NCBI GenBank assembly: GCA_964392765.1 | Contig: CAYMRF010000008.1 | Span: 1 to 36,116, forward strand | Length of the DNA: 36,116 bases | Origin: BTUB01 sp964392765 | Lineage (GTDB): Bacteria > Babelota > Babeliae > Babelales > Vermiphilaceae | Direction of reading: 5' to 3' | The notes under the pieces: model-generated | Seen by the model: only the letters and a program-made list of their open reading frames with translations | What the model was told of the DNA's origin: nothing | Database searches by the model: none | Position numbers and translations under genes: made by a program | Shown: positions 23,282-31,576 of the stretch, in pieces | Layout: each line of letters starts with the position of its first letter | Position numbering within the stretch: position 1 is the first letter of the stretch

Positions 23282-25461
23282 TGCAAATCAGTAGTCAAAA
23301 ATTGTGTTAAAAAAGTGGTGCGCGCTAAACTTTTATTATTCTTAATAGCCATAGCAAGCGCTTTGGGCTGCCCAATAATAATACATAATTTCTTTGCGCG
23401 TGTCAGTGCTGTGTAAATAAGATTGCGTTGCAAGAGGGTGAAATGTTGCATAAAAATCGGAATAATAACCGCCGGATATTCTGATCCCTGGCTTTTATGG
23501 ATAGAGATTGCATACGCCAGCACTAATTCATCAAGTTCGCTTGTTTCATATTCCACAATGCGATCATAGTATTTTACGAAAATAATTTTATCAGAGATAT
23601 TAATATCTTCTATGATACCCGTATCGCCATTAAAAACATTTTTATCGTAGTTGTTGCGAATCTGCATCACGCGATCGCCCATTTGATATTTATACAATCC
23701 ATGAGAAATTTGCTTAGAAGCATCCACCAGAGGATTAAGCACTTTTTGCAAATGCATATTAATTTGTTGAGTGCCCACGATGCCGCGATTCATTGGTACC
23801 AGCACCATTGCGTCTACCGCGCTAATTCCTGAACGTGGAATACGTTTGAGCAATAATTCATCTAAATGGTTTTGTACTAAATTGGGATCATTCTCTTTGA
23901 TAAATAAAAAGTCTTTTTTGGAATCGGGCAGAGCTGAAGTCGGAAATTCGCCTTGATTCACGCGATGGGCATTCACAATAATCATGCTATCTTGCGCTTG
24001 CCTAAAAATCTCTTTGAGTCGAATCGTAGGGATCTTGCCACTTGCAATAAGATCATTTAAAAAGTTTCCTGCGCCCACTGATGGTAATTGATCCACATCA
24101 CCAATTAATATCAAATGGCCGGTGAAAGGCATTGCTTTTAAAATTGCATGAGCCAAAAAAATATCTATCATTGAAGCTTCATCAATAATCAAATAATCAA
24201 GTTGGAGGGCATTTTGCTCATTGCGCGAAAATCCGCGACTCATCGCATCAAATTCAAGAAGACGATGGATGGTGAGCGCAAATCTTCCAGTTCCCTCGGT
24301 GATCCGTTTTGCCGCGCGTCCGGTTGGAGCAGCAAGTTTATACGAGAGTGTATGATCATCAAGAATGGAGAGTAATTTTTTAATGAGCGTTGTTTTACCG
24401 GTACCCGGGCCGCCAGTAATAATGGTGACCTTATGCTGCAAGCATGCAAGTATGCCCTGCTGCTGATCATCATTAAGGGAAATACTCTCTTGCCGATTTG
24501 GTGCACGCAACGCTTGATAAACTTCATTACTATTAATCGTATGATGCGGGGGATATTGCAGTAAATGTAATAATTTTTGTGCCGTGCTTTTTTCTGAAAA
24601 ATAATAATGAGTAAGTGTTATGTAGTGCTGATTTTGAGTAGAGATTAGTTTTATTTTTTCTTCATTATAGAGATCGTGAAGGGCATTTTTTATTAATGCT
24701 GCGCATTCTTGTGCATCGAGTTCGAGTAATGTTTGTGCTTCTTCTTTAAGGGCATCAAGCAGCACATATAAATGGCCTTGGCCAATCTGATTGGTGATAG
24801 AAAAAACAATTCCGGCCTTGACTCGCTTTAAGGAATTGCGCGGAATGCCAATCGCTTGCGCAATTTGATCCGCCATTTTAAAACCAACGCCCCAAATTTC
24901 ATCAGCAAGGCGATACGGGTTCTCGGTGAGAACCGCAATTGAATTTTGCCCATATGTTTTATAAATTTTAGCGGCGTAGGCAGTGGAAATGCCTTTATCT
25001 TGCAAATAAACCATCACATTCGAGATCTCTTTTTGATCTTGCCATGCTTTAGCGATTTGCTCGATTCGCTTTGGCCCAATGCCAGGAACTTCATTCAAGC
25101 GGTTAGGCGTTTTATCGATTACATCTAAAACCACTTCACCAAAATAATCTACGAGCTTTTCTGCATACGCGGGCCCGATCCCTTTAATAAGGCCCGAGCC
25201 CAGATATTTTTTAAGACCTACTATGCTGGTAGGCACTTGCGCCACACATTCTTTGGCTTCAAATTGTTTGCCAAATTTAGGATGGGTAATCCAGGTGCCG
25301 CGTAGTACTACCTCTTGGCCAGCTTGCAAATTAGGCAAGTAGCCCGTGGCAGTGATTTTAGTTTCTTCATTGATTTGCAGACTCAGTACGGCATAACCGT
25401 TTTCATTATTTTGAAATAGAAAACGGTCGATAATGCCTTTAAGTTCTGCCGTATCATGCAT
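23272..25461 (-). CDS. recD2: RecD2-type ATP-dependent DNA helicase
   Basis: RecD2 is a 5'-3' superfamily 1B helicase that works without RecBC in many bacteria. The 729-residue protein is full length. An N-terminal OB-like domain (ENGYAVLSLQ, KITATGYLPNLQ) is followed by helix-hairpin-helix repeats (IKGIGPAYAEKLV at 92-104 and LNEVPGIGPKRIEQI at 122-136). The motor domains contain Walker A GGPGTGKT (350-357), LAAPTGRAA, Walker B IIDEAS, GDVDQLPSVGAG and the late motif YAISIHKSQGSEYP. The last helicase motif YTALTRAKKL is intact. The downstream amidase-like gene overlaps its stop. No recB, recC or addAB is seen in the window. Confidence 0.95.
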   Translation of the reverse strand: MHDTAELKGIIDRFLFQNNENGYAVLSLQINEETKITATGYLPNLQAGQEVVLRGTWITHPKFGKQFEAKECVAQVPTSIVGLKKYLGSGLIKGIGPAYAEKLVDYFGEVVLDVIDKTPNRLNEVPGIGPKRIEQIAKAWQDQKEISNVMVYLQDKGISTAYAAKIYKTYGQNSIAVLTENPYRLADEIWGVGFKMADQIAQAIGIPRNSLKRVKAGIVFSITNQIGQGHLYVLLDALKEEAQTLLELDAQECAALIKNALHDLYNEEKIKLISTQNQHYITLTHYYFSEKSTAQKLLHLLQYPPHHTINSNEVYQALRAPNRQESISLNDDQQQGILACLQHKVTIITGGPGTGKTTLIKKLLSILDDHTLSYKLAAPTGRAAKRITEGTGRFALTIHRLLEFDAMSRGFSRNEQNALQLDYLIIDEASMIDIFLAHAILKAMPFTGHLILIGDVDQLPSVGAGNFLNDLIASGKIPTIRLKEIFRQAQDSMIIVNAHRVNQGEFPTSALPDSKKDFLFIKENDPNLVQNHLDELLLKRIPRSGISAVDAMVLVPMNRGIVGTQQINMHLQKVLNPLVDASKQISHGLYKYQMGDRVMQIRNNYDKNVFNGDTGIIEDINISDKIIFVKYYDRIVEYETSELDELVLAYAISIHKSQGSEYPAVIIPIFMQHFTLLQRNLIYTALTRAKKLCIIIGQPKALAMAIKNNKSLARTTFLTQFLTTDLQCR

Positions 25462-25475
25462 CGTGATTCTTTAAA

Positions 25476-26165
25476 TTAAGCTGCCCTGTCCGCTGTAGCC
25501 TTGGCGGAGGAGGATTGATTTTGTTGTTGTTTTTGTTCCATCACTTGTTTAAAGTGTGCGCAGGCTTTTGGGCAGCTGCGAAGTAATGTCTCTAAGAAAT
25601 AAAGAAGATCAGCAACGAATTGATCAAAGGCTTTTACCGTATGAATTTTGCTGTAAACTGCGGTGGTTTCTTCACCTTCTCGAGTGGTGCTCCAATTGAG
25701 CAATTGGCTATCTTGGCGGCCAGCTTTTGAAGCCCATTCACTGATTAAAACAATCATTTGGCCTTTTGCGCCGCGAGCATCTGCTAAGAATGGTTTTACT
25801 AAATCGATAAATTCATCTTTAATAGTGCCAAATAGTTCTTGAAGAGAAGCAAGACGTTTTTGGTCTGCTACAGAATTGCTTTTCATTAATTGTAATTCAA
25901 GTTCAATCAATGCTTGCAATGTCCATTTTTTGCCTTCAAAAGAATAGAAGCCTTCTACGCCACTGGAAGTTTTATTACCAAAGCGGCGCTTATTTAAATC
26001 ACGGCGCAGCTTCATAATCATGCCAACCGTATCGGGATTCACGCCGAGGGGAAAGTCATCCACGATTTCTAAAATTTCTGCTTCCAAAGTAAGCGGTGGA
26101 AATTCATTGGTTGATGCTGAGGCAAGGCATGTCGCAAACAAGCTTAATACTAGTAATTTTTTCAT
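25476..26165 (-). CDS. Exported protein of unknown function with repeat-derived tail
   Basis: A signal peptide (MKKLLVLSLFATCLASA) is followed by a mainly helical domain of about 190 residues with no family I recognise. Charged and amphipathic helices dominate, and one segment reads KLRRDLNKRRFGNKTSSGV. AAGGA precedes the ATG. The final 12 residues (SSSAKATADRAA) come from a palindromic repeat (CCGCTGTAGCC...GGCGGAGG) read in frame; the tail is therefore not part of the folded protein. Just before it is a QKQQQQ stretch. It lies between recD2 and a barrel-like protein on the same strand. Confidence 0.7.
   Translation of the reverse strand: MKKLLVLSLFATCLASASTNEFPPLTLEAEILEIVDDFPLGVNPDTVGMIMKLRRDLNKRRFGNKTSSGVEGFYSFEGKKWTLQALIELELQLMKSNSVADQKRLASLQELFGTIKDEFIDLVKPFLADARGAKGQMIVLISEWASKAGRQDSQLLNWSTTREGEETTAVYSKIHTVKAFDQFVADLLYFLETLLRSCPKACAHFKQVMEQKQQQNQSSSAKATADRAA
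25481..25516. repeat. Palindromic repeat at the end of an exported protein gene
   Basis: CTGTCCGCTGTAGCC then TTGGCGGAGGAGGATT is the kind of element that, when translated, yields SSAKATAD-R/K. It is distinct in sequence from the GTTCG/CGAAC family but has a similar habit of ending genes. Confidence 0.6.
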
Positions 26166-26216
26166 AAAATTATCCTTTATGAGTTTTAATGATGTACTTC
26201 GTAACTACTCTTAATT

Positions 26217-27923
26217 TTAAAAGACTACGTTGGCTTTTAATGCAAGCGAATAATCTGCCCCGATTCCCTTATTCATAAATGTATAATCGCCAATCAATCC
26301 CACAGTCCATAAGCGGTCAGGCTTATCAATCTTGCCAAATACTGATGCGCATACTTTACTTTGATATGAGAATGGTGCGCGTGCTCTATCAATGCTAATA
26401 ATCGCTTTAGCGCCTGGCGTAGCATCAATGTTACCAAAGGATTCTTTATTACGCACATAGGTATCCGTACCAAACGTGAATCCGGCAGAATCCCCTTCAT
26501 AGATAAATTGAGAGCTCCAGCGGAATATTAACCCCGGATATACCGTGGTGAGAAATGGGCGCGGGAATAAGCGATCGGTTAATTGCTGTGCAATAAATTC
26601 ATAATTGCTATTGATGATTGCTTGATCTTCGGCGGTATCATCATCAATAAAGGTAAGGTCTCGCTGATTAAAGAGTGATTCTTGTACCGGAATTCGGAAG
26701 CTGCGCCATTCAGTTGCCGGGAATAGATATTCTAAAGAAATAAAGCTGCGCATATAGGTGCGGCGGGCCCAATCAAATTTCACTAAAGAGCTCAAGGGTG
26801 TGCGATTACGCACGTAAGCACCCAAACCGAAATGGCCGCCGTTGCCCAAGGGGGCATCTAGAACCATAGCACTAAAATTAGATAAAACATTTAAAGCATA
26901 ATTAAGCGCTTGAACATCCCCTATAGGCTGGCCTTGTCCAGCCGCTAACCCCGCATCAATAGCTTCTTGGAAGTCGAGTAAAGGCGGATATTGTACTAAA
27001 GTAAAGTTGGATCCTTTCAATCCTTTTTTCATCGCAAAGGCGGTTGGGATTGTTGCTAAAATGCCCACGCGAGATGAGAGGTATTTTTTCTTAATCAGGG
27101 GATAATCGCAATAAATTCGTGTATCGCCGATACCAAATTTATCGCTGATCAAATACTTATCTTCAAACGCATGTTGTCGCTTGAGCGCAAGCGCTGCTGC
27201 TTCTGGTGATGCGGGAGGCCCAAAGATATCGGTCATGAGCGCTTCAATATCGTCTTGCGTTTTTTGATCCACAAAATGGTTGCGTTCTAAATAATACCAG
27301 GGAGCCATGATATGAAAATGCCAGCGATTGAAAGTAGTCTTGCCCCCAAGCATCAAACCTAAGCGCCGTTCTTGGACCGTAAAGGTTTTAAAAAGATCGA
27401 TTAAGCGTAAAAATTGATCCCGTTCCAGGGGTAATGCATCACCAATAAGGCTTCGAGCATTTTTAAAAATATTGTCTACGATTGCCACAAATGCCGGATC
27501 TGCTACTGCCAAATAGCTACAAATATTACTGCTCTCTTTGCTGAAGTTCATGCGAGGAGTTATGTTAAAGAAGAGATCAATATATACAGCGCGCTTATCT
27601 TTATCATACCGCCAAGGAAAGTAATCAGGATAATCCAGAAGACTTCGGCTTCTTAAAATATTGGTTCTTAAAAAAAAGTTGGTTTGTAAGAGTGGGAAGA
27701 ACCCTAACTCATTAAGGAGATTAACAACATCTAACTTTGAAGCTTGACGCGTTACGGCAAAGCTGCTTTCATCAAGCAATTGGTTCCCGGCTTCCGTATC
27801 GGTAAATGCAATAAGATCATCAAAAGCATCGCGGGACCCATCATCCATGCCGACGGCTGATCCCTGATAAAAGAGCATCAAACCAATGAATAAAAAAGAA
27901 GAGAAATATCTCAAGAGATTCAT
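26217..27923 (-). CDS. Exported outer-membrane barrel-like protein (568 aa)
   Basis: The protein has a signal peptide (MNLLRYFSSFLFIGLMLFYQ, ending GSAVG before Met-Asp-Asp) and ends with a Phe after alternating strands (GADYSLALKANVVF), the standard barrel end signal. Strand-like segments recur through the length, such as RRLGLMLGGKTTFNRWHF, GRVGILATIPTAFAMKKG and FYEGDSAGFTFGTDTYV-type stretches. It is not similar to the two DcaP-like porins. No function is assigned. No ribosome-binding site is obvious before the ATG. The upstream region is the divergent spacer shared with the atp operon. Confidence 0.65.
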   Translation of the reverse strand: MNLLRYFSSFLFIGLMLFYQGSAVGMDDGSRDAFDDLIAFTDTEAGNQLLDESSFAVTRQASKLDVVNLLNELGFFPLLQTNFFLRTNILRSRSLLDYPDYFPWRYDKDKRAVYIDLFFNITPRMNFSKESSNICSYLAVADPAFVAIVDNIFKNARSLIGDALPLERDQFLRLIDLFKTFTVQERRLGLMLGGKTTFNRWHFHIMAPWYYLERNHFVDQKTQDDIEALMTDIFGPPASPEAAALALKRQHAFEDKYLISDKFGIGDTRIYCDYPLIKKKYLSSRVGILATIPTAFAMKKGLKGSNFTLVQYPPLLDFQEAIDAGLAAGQGQPIGDVQALNYALNVLSNFSAMVLDAPLGNGGHFGLGAYVRNRTPLSSLVKFDWARRTYMRSFISLEYLFPATEWRSFRIPVQESLFNQRDLTFIDDDTAEDQAIINSNYEFIAQQLTDRLFPRPFLTTVYPGLIFRWSSQFIYEGDSAGFTFGTDTYVRNKESFGNIDATPGAKAIISIDRARAPFSYQSKVCASVFGKIDKPDRLWTVGLIGDYTFMNKGIGADYSLALKANVVF

Positions 27924-28041
27924 AAAGATACTATTTTCATTTTATTAAGGGGTATTGAAGGTACTTAGGTATGGTAGCCTATTTTGATTGATAAGACAAA
28001 TTGCCAGGGTCTCGGCAGGTTTGGCGTTCAGAAGAAACAAT

Positions 28042-28069
28042 ATTATTTAAAGAAAAATATTTAAATAAT
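28042..28069. promoter_or_regulatory. AT-only inverted repeat upstream of the atp operon
   Basis: ATTATTTAAA (28042-28051) and TTTAAATAAT (28060-28069) are perfect inverted repeats separated by 8 bases. The site lies between the divergent barrel gene and atpE and could be an operator. AT-rich spacer makes chance palindromes more likely, so confidence is low. Confidence 0.35.
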
Positions 28070-28086
28070 GACTTATTTGTAATTAT

Positions 28087-28114
28087 TGATTTGTAGAATG
28101 CAATAGGTGATAAA
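28087..28114 (+). promoter_or_regulatory. Possible promoter of the atp operon
   Basis: TTGATT followed after 16 bases by TGATAA, then AATTC, gives an acceptable promoter about 110 bases before atpE. Other AT-rich hexamers closer to the gene are possible, and the assignment is tentative. Confidence 0.3.
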
Positions 28115-28220
28115 ATTCTTGTAAAAAAAGTCCGGTAATAACTAGAATAAAATTAGAGATGCGCTATGTTATTACATTAATACAATATATAAGAGCCATT
28201 CTATAGAAAGGTTTATGCAC

Positions 28221-28475
28221 ATGGTTGAAGGTATTTTTTATGCAAAAGCCGCAGCGTGTATCGCCGCAGGACTTGCAGTAGGGATTGGTGTCTTAGGTCC
28301 ATCATTTGGTCAAGGGGCAATTGGAATGAAGGCATGCGAAAATCTCGGAAAGTACCCAGAAAGCGCGAGTAAGATTAGAACACTCATGTTTTTAGCTATG
28401 GGCGTTATTGAAACGCAGGGCTTGATTGTTGCCGGAACTGCAGCAGCCTTGATCTATCTTGCTGCTACCATGTAA
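28221..28475 (+). CDS. atpE: ATP synthase F0 subunit c
   Basis: Subunit c forms the rotor ring. The 84-residue hairpin has helix 1 (AAACIAAGLAVGIGVLGPSF) with Gln in GPSFGQG, a polar loop ENLGKYPES, and helix 2 with the ion-carrying Glu in GVIETQG. Gln in helix 1, plus Val and Thr around the Glu (V-I-E-T), is the ligand set found in sodium-binding c rings; the Tyr that follows in classic sodium rings is Ile here. I start at the ATG at 28221, 9 bases after GAAAGG; an ATG two codons earlier is only 3 bases from it. It begins the atp cluster, but no atpB lies upstream. Confidence 0.93.
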   Translation: MVEGIFYAKAAACIAAGLAVGIGVLGPSFGQGAIGMKACENLGKYPESASKIRTLMFLAMGVIETQGLIVAGTAAALIYLAATM

Positions 28476-28508
28476 ATAAATTGCAAATCAACGCAAGCGG
28501 GTAGGCGC

Positions 28509-28874
28509 ATGGCATTTATAAATTTTACGCTTATTGTTCAAGCAATTAACTTCTTTATTGCGTTTTTTCTTATTAAGTATTTATTTTTCAAGCCGATTGT
28601 TGCGCAGATTCAGGCCGAAGATGATTTTCAAGAATCATTACTGAATACGGTTCAGGCCAACCGTACCCTGGTGGCACAAAAAGAACAAGAGTTGCGCGCT
28701 CAATGGCAATCAGCCCAAGATCATTTTAAAGAGAATACTCCTTCTTTAAAGCCTGCACATTTTTTTTCTCCTCGCGCTGCCCTTGTTAAGCCGGAATTTG
28801 ATCAAAGTGTAATCGCCCGTACTCTTAAACAAGCAACTACTGAGCTCATAAATAGGATTGATCATGTCCGATAG
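28509..28874 (+). CDS. atpF: ATP synthase F0 subunit b (first copy)
   Basis: The b subunit is the outer stalk: one N-terminal membrane helix and a long polar helix. Here INFTLIVQAINFFIAFFLIKYLFFKPIV fits the conserved entry with the Phe-Lys-Pro turn, followed by a Gln/Glu/Lys-rich helix. At 121 residues it is shorter than usual (about 155-165). The next gene encodes a second stalk-like protein and overlaps this one by 11 bases, so a b/b' heterodimer as in alphaproteobacteria and chloroplasts is likely. Confidence 0.85.
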   Translation: MAFINFTLIVQAINFFIAFFLIKYLFFKPIVAQIQAEDDFQESLLNTVQANRTLVAQKEQELRAQWQSAQDHFKENTPSLKPAHFFSPRAALVKPEFDQSVIARTLKQATTELINRIDHVR

Positions 28875-29361
28875 TTCATGGGTTTCTGTTTTTTTTCGAT
28901 TTGCTAATTTGGCGGTTCTTGCAGCGGTGGGTTATTATGCGTATCGCAAATATATAAAAAGTCCCCTAGAAGAAAAAGTAAGCCAAAAGGAAGCTGTGCT
29001 CAAAGGATTAGAAGAGCAGGGATATTTTCTTGAAGGCAAGGCAGGAGATCTTGATGATCAGCGTCGGATGCAAGAGCGGCACACACAACTTCTTATGCAG
29101 AAAGTTAATGAATGGAATGAGGCTGTAGCCGGTAATCACCATAAAGCGCAAGAAGAAAATAAGATTTTTGCAGCGCGAGCGTCAGAGCGCGTTAATCTTA
29201 AAAATGTTTCTGTTGCAGCGCATGAACTTAAAATACAATTAGCACCCCAATTAGTACGCGATGCAAAAGAGGTCTTAGAAAAGCAGTTTGCTGATCAACC
29301 AAAAGGCCAGCGGTATGTGCATGAAATAGTTGAGAAGCTCAAAAGGAAGCATCGATCATGA
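28864..29361 (+). CDS. atpF': ATP synthase F0 subunit b' (second stalk subunit)
   Basis: The product has a short hydrophobic segment (VFFRFANLAVLAAVGYYAY, residues 7-25) and a long charged helix with coiled-coil spacing, ending at VEKLKRK. The sequence is only weakly like b, but its position between atpF and atpH and the stalk layout make the assignment firm. The ATG at 28864 has AGGA 6-7 bases upstream and lies inside the end of atpF. It overlaps atpH by the 4 bases ATGA, a sign of coupled translation. Confidence 0.78.
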   Translation: MSDSSWVSVFFRFANLAVLAAVGYYAYRKYIKSPLEEKVSQKEAVLKGLEEQGYFLEGKAGDLDDQRRMQERHTQLLMQKVNEWNEAVAGNHHKAQEENKIFAARASERVNLKNVSVAAHELKIQLAPQLVRDAKEVLEKQFADQPKGQRYVHEIVEKLKRKHRS

Positions 29362-29894
29362 ATAATAATCATATGATTGCACGGCGTTATGCGCTCGCCT
29401 TTTTGAATGTGTTTCCGCTTCAACTTGAAACCATTGATAGCATTAAACAAGCAATTACTTTTTTGGATCAGCATGATGAAGTTTTTCTTATGCTCAAAAT
29501 ACCCTTACTTGATGATGAAAAAAAAACACACGCATTGCAAGATTATCTTATTGAAAAATTTGCGTTGCCTGAAGTTTTTAAGCAATTAATTGCTGTGTTA
29601 ATTTCACAAAAGCGTTCCTATTTAATCAATGATATATTGCGCCTTTTGGTTGAGCTTTATGAAGAACGAGCAAACATAGAATTTTTTGAAGTGCGTAGTA
29701 GTGCCCCGCTTAATGATGCAGATTTAAAAGCAGTGGAGCAGTTTCTTGCTGATAACACTAATCATACTATTCTTGCACAACAAGTACCTGATAAGGAACT
29801 CATTGCAGGCATTCGATTGCAAAGCGCGCAACATCTTTGGGAGTATTCAGTTGCCAAGCAGCTTCGTGCAGTAGAGAAATGCTTGAAAGAGTAG
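29358..29894 (+). CDS. atpH: ATP synthase F1 subunit delta
   Basis: Delta joins the stalk to the F1 head. The N-terminal helical domain starts NHMIARRYALAFLNVF (the usual xxARRYAxALF block), and the C-terminal part has the conserved IAGIRLQ segment near the end. Length, 178 residues, is normal. It overlaps atpF' by four bases. A palindromic repeat fills most of the 110-base gap before atpA, which breaks the tight spacing of the rest of the cluster. Confidence 0.92.
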   Translation: MNNNHMIARRYALAFLNVFPLQLETIDSIKQAITFLDQHDEVFLMLKIPLLDDEKKTHALQDYLIEKFALPEVFKQLIAVLISQKRSYLINDILRLLVELYEERANIEFFEVRSSAPLNDADLKAVEQFLADNTNHTILAQQVPDKELIAGIRLQSAQHLWEYSVAKQLRAVEKCLKE

Positions 29895-29984
29895 TTCGAT
29901 ACGATTGCTTCGCAATCACTCACTATGTGTAAATTAACACACATCCTGAGTAGCTGCGTAGCAGCATATCGAAGGACGAACGAA
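29894..29984. repeat. REP-like palindromic element between atpH and atpA
   Basis: It begins GTTCGATACGATTGCTTCGCAATCAC and ends CATATCGAAGGACGAAC, with inner stems TGTGTAAATTAACACA and GCTGCGTAGCAGC. It starts on the last base of the atpH stop codon (29894). It could slow transcription or set a processing point in the operon transcript. Confidence 0.8.
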
Positions 29985-30004
29985 ATAAAAACTTAGGAAA
30001 CAAT

Positions 30005-31510
30005 ATGAACATTAAAACAACTGATCTTGTCTCATTATTTGAAAAGGCGCTTAAAGGCCTTTCAGATGAGAAGCTGGAAGAAATTGGTCTGGTTATAAAA
30101 GTAGGTGATAATATCTGCTTGGTTCATGGATTAAAAAAAGCGATGTATGGCGAACTCATCGAATTTGAGGGCGGCAACAGCGGCATTATTTTTAATCTTG
30201 ATGAAGATTCAGTTGCAGTATTTTTGCTTGATAACAGCATCCCCGTTGCAGAATTAGAGGTTGCAAAAAGAACCGATGATGTATTTAGAGTTCCGGTTTC
30301 AAATGCAATGCTCGGCCGAGTGCTTAATGCATTGGGTAAACCCATCGATGCATTGGGTGAAATTAAAGCGGAGAAAATGCTTCCAGTGGAATCAGCCGTT
30401 GCAGGCATTACTGAACGAAGTCCGGTTAATGAATCATTAGAAACAGGAATTCTTGCAATCGATGCATTAGTGCCAGTGGGCCGCGGCCAGCGTGAATTGA
30501 TTATTGGTAATCGTAATACCGGCAAAACTGCGGTGGTTCTTGATACCATTGTGCATCAACGAGGTAAAAACGTAATCTGTATTTATGTTTCTATTGCACA
30601 GCGCCAAGCAAATTTAGCGCGTATTATTCAAGAATTGGAAGACAAAGGCGCGTTAGATTACACCATTATTATCAGCGCTGATTCCAGTGAAGCGGTGCTT
30701 AATCAATATTTGGCGCCCTATTCTGCGACCACCATTGGAGAGTTTTTCCGTGATCAGCAAAAAGATGTTTTGATTATTTATGATGATTTATCAAACCACG
30801 CGGTAGCATATCGAGAAATGTCTTTACTCTTGCGCAGAGCACCAGGGCGTGAAGCGTATCCGGGCGATGTTTTTTATCTGCACTCTCGCTTGCTGGAGCG
30901 TGCGGGCAAATTAGCATCAGGCGGTTCTATCACCGCTTTGCCAATCGTGCAAATTCAAAGTGATGATATCACTGCCTATGTTCCAACCAACTTAATTTCC
31001 ATCACTGATGGTCAGATTTTCTTAGATACCCGCTTATTCAATCAAGGCGTGCGTCCGGCTGTAAACGTTGAACTTTCAGTTTCTCGTGTGGGCGGTGCTG
31101 CGCAAACGCCGGCAATTAAGCGGATGACCAAAGCGTTACGTTTAGAGCTTGCGCAGTATCATGAGCTGCTCGATTTTGCGCAATTTGGTACGGAGCTTGA
31201 TGAGGTTTCTCAGCGCAAATTAGCGCGTGGAGGCCGCATTATAGAACTGCTCAAGCAGCCGCAATATACTACGTATAGTTTTGTGGATCAATCATTAATG
31301 CTTTTCTTGCTCAAAGAGAACTTCCTTGATGCAATAGAAGTGAAAAAGGTGCATGCATTTGCTACGCAGTTTGTAAGTTTCACTAAATCGGTTTATAGAC
31401 CGGTTTATGATGTGATTGAGCAAACGCAAGATGTGAGCGATGAGATTAAAGAGGATTTAATTAAAATTGCAAAAGAATTTGCTTTGATTTTCACGGGCAA
31501 AAGCGAATAA
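30005..31510 (+). CDS. atpA: ATP synthase F1 subunit alpha
   Basis: The 501-residue protein is full length and has the alpha hallmarks: the N-terminal beta barrel, Walker A GNRNTGKT (168-175), IYDDLSNHAVAYREMSLLLR, the PGREAYPGDVFYLHSRLLER signature and VSRVGGAAQTPAIKRM with the catalytic-interface Arg. The Walker A usually reads GDRQTGKT; the change is mild. TAGGAAACAAT precedes the ATG. The next gene is not atpG, and a terminator follows, so gamma, beta, epsilon and a must be encoded elsewhere. Confidence 0.96.
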   Translation: MNIKTTDLVSLFEKALKGLSDEKLEEIGLVIKVGDNICLVHGLKKAMYGELIEFEGGNSGIIFNLDEDSVAVFLLDNSIPVAELEVAKRTDDVFRVPVSNAMLGRVLNALGKPIDALGEIKAEKMLPVESAVAGITERSPVNESLETGILAIDALVPVGRGQRELIIGNRNTGKTAVVLDTIVHQRGKNVICIYVSIAQRQANLARIIQELEDKGALDYTIIISADSSEAVLNQYLAPYSATTIGEFFRDQQKDVLIIYDDLSNHAVAYREMSLLLRRAPGREAYPGDVFYLHSRLLERAGKLASGGSITALPIVQIQSDDITAYVPTNLISITDGQIFLDTRLFNQGVRPAVNVELSVSRVGGAAQTPAIKRMTKALRLELAQYHELLDFAQFGTELDEVSQRKLARGGRIIELLKQPQYTTYSFVDQSLMLFLLKENFLDAIEVKKVHAFATQFVSFTKSVYRPVYDVIEQTQDVSDEIKEDLIKIAKEFALIFTGKSE

Positions 31511-31525
31511 ATTTATTTTTAGATT

Positions 31526-31566
31526 AAAAAAGAGCGGCTTATTTTTATGAAGCCGCTCTTTTTTTT
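31526..31566 (+). terminator. Rho-independent terminator of the atp cluster
   Basis: A 15-bp stem AAAAAAGAGCGGCTT / AAGCCGCTCTTTTTT closes an ATTTTTATG loop. It follows the atpA stop by 15 bases and shows that the unit ends here. It can also end the minus-strand gene at 31577. Confidence 0.92.
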
Positions 31567-31576
31567 AAGATAGTAT

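Noticed and set aside
30124..30549. Minus-strand frame within atpA
   Set aside because: It is antisense of a well-conserved alpha subunit.
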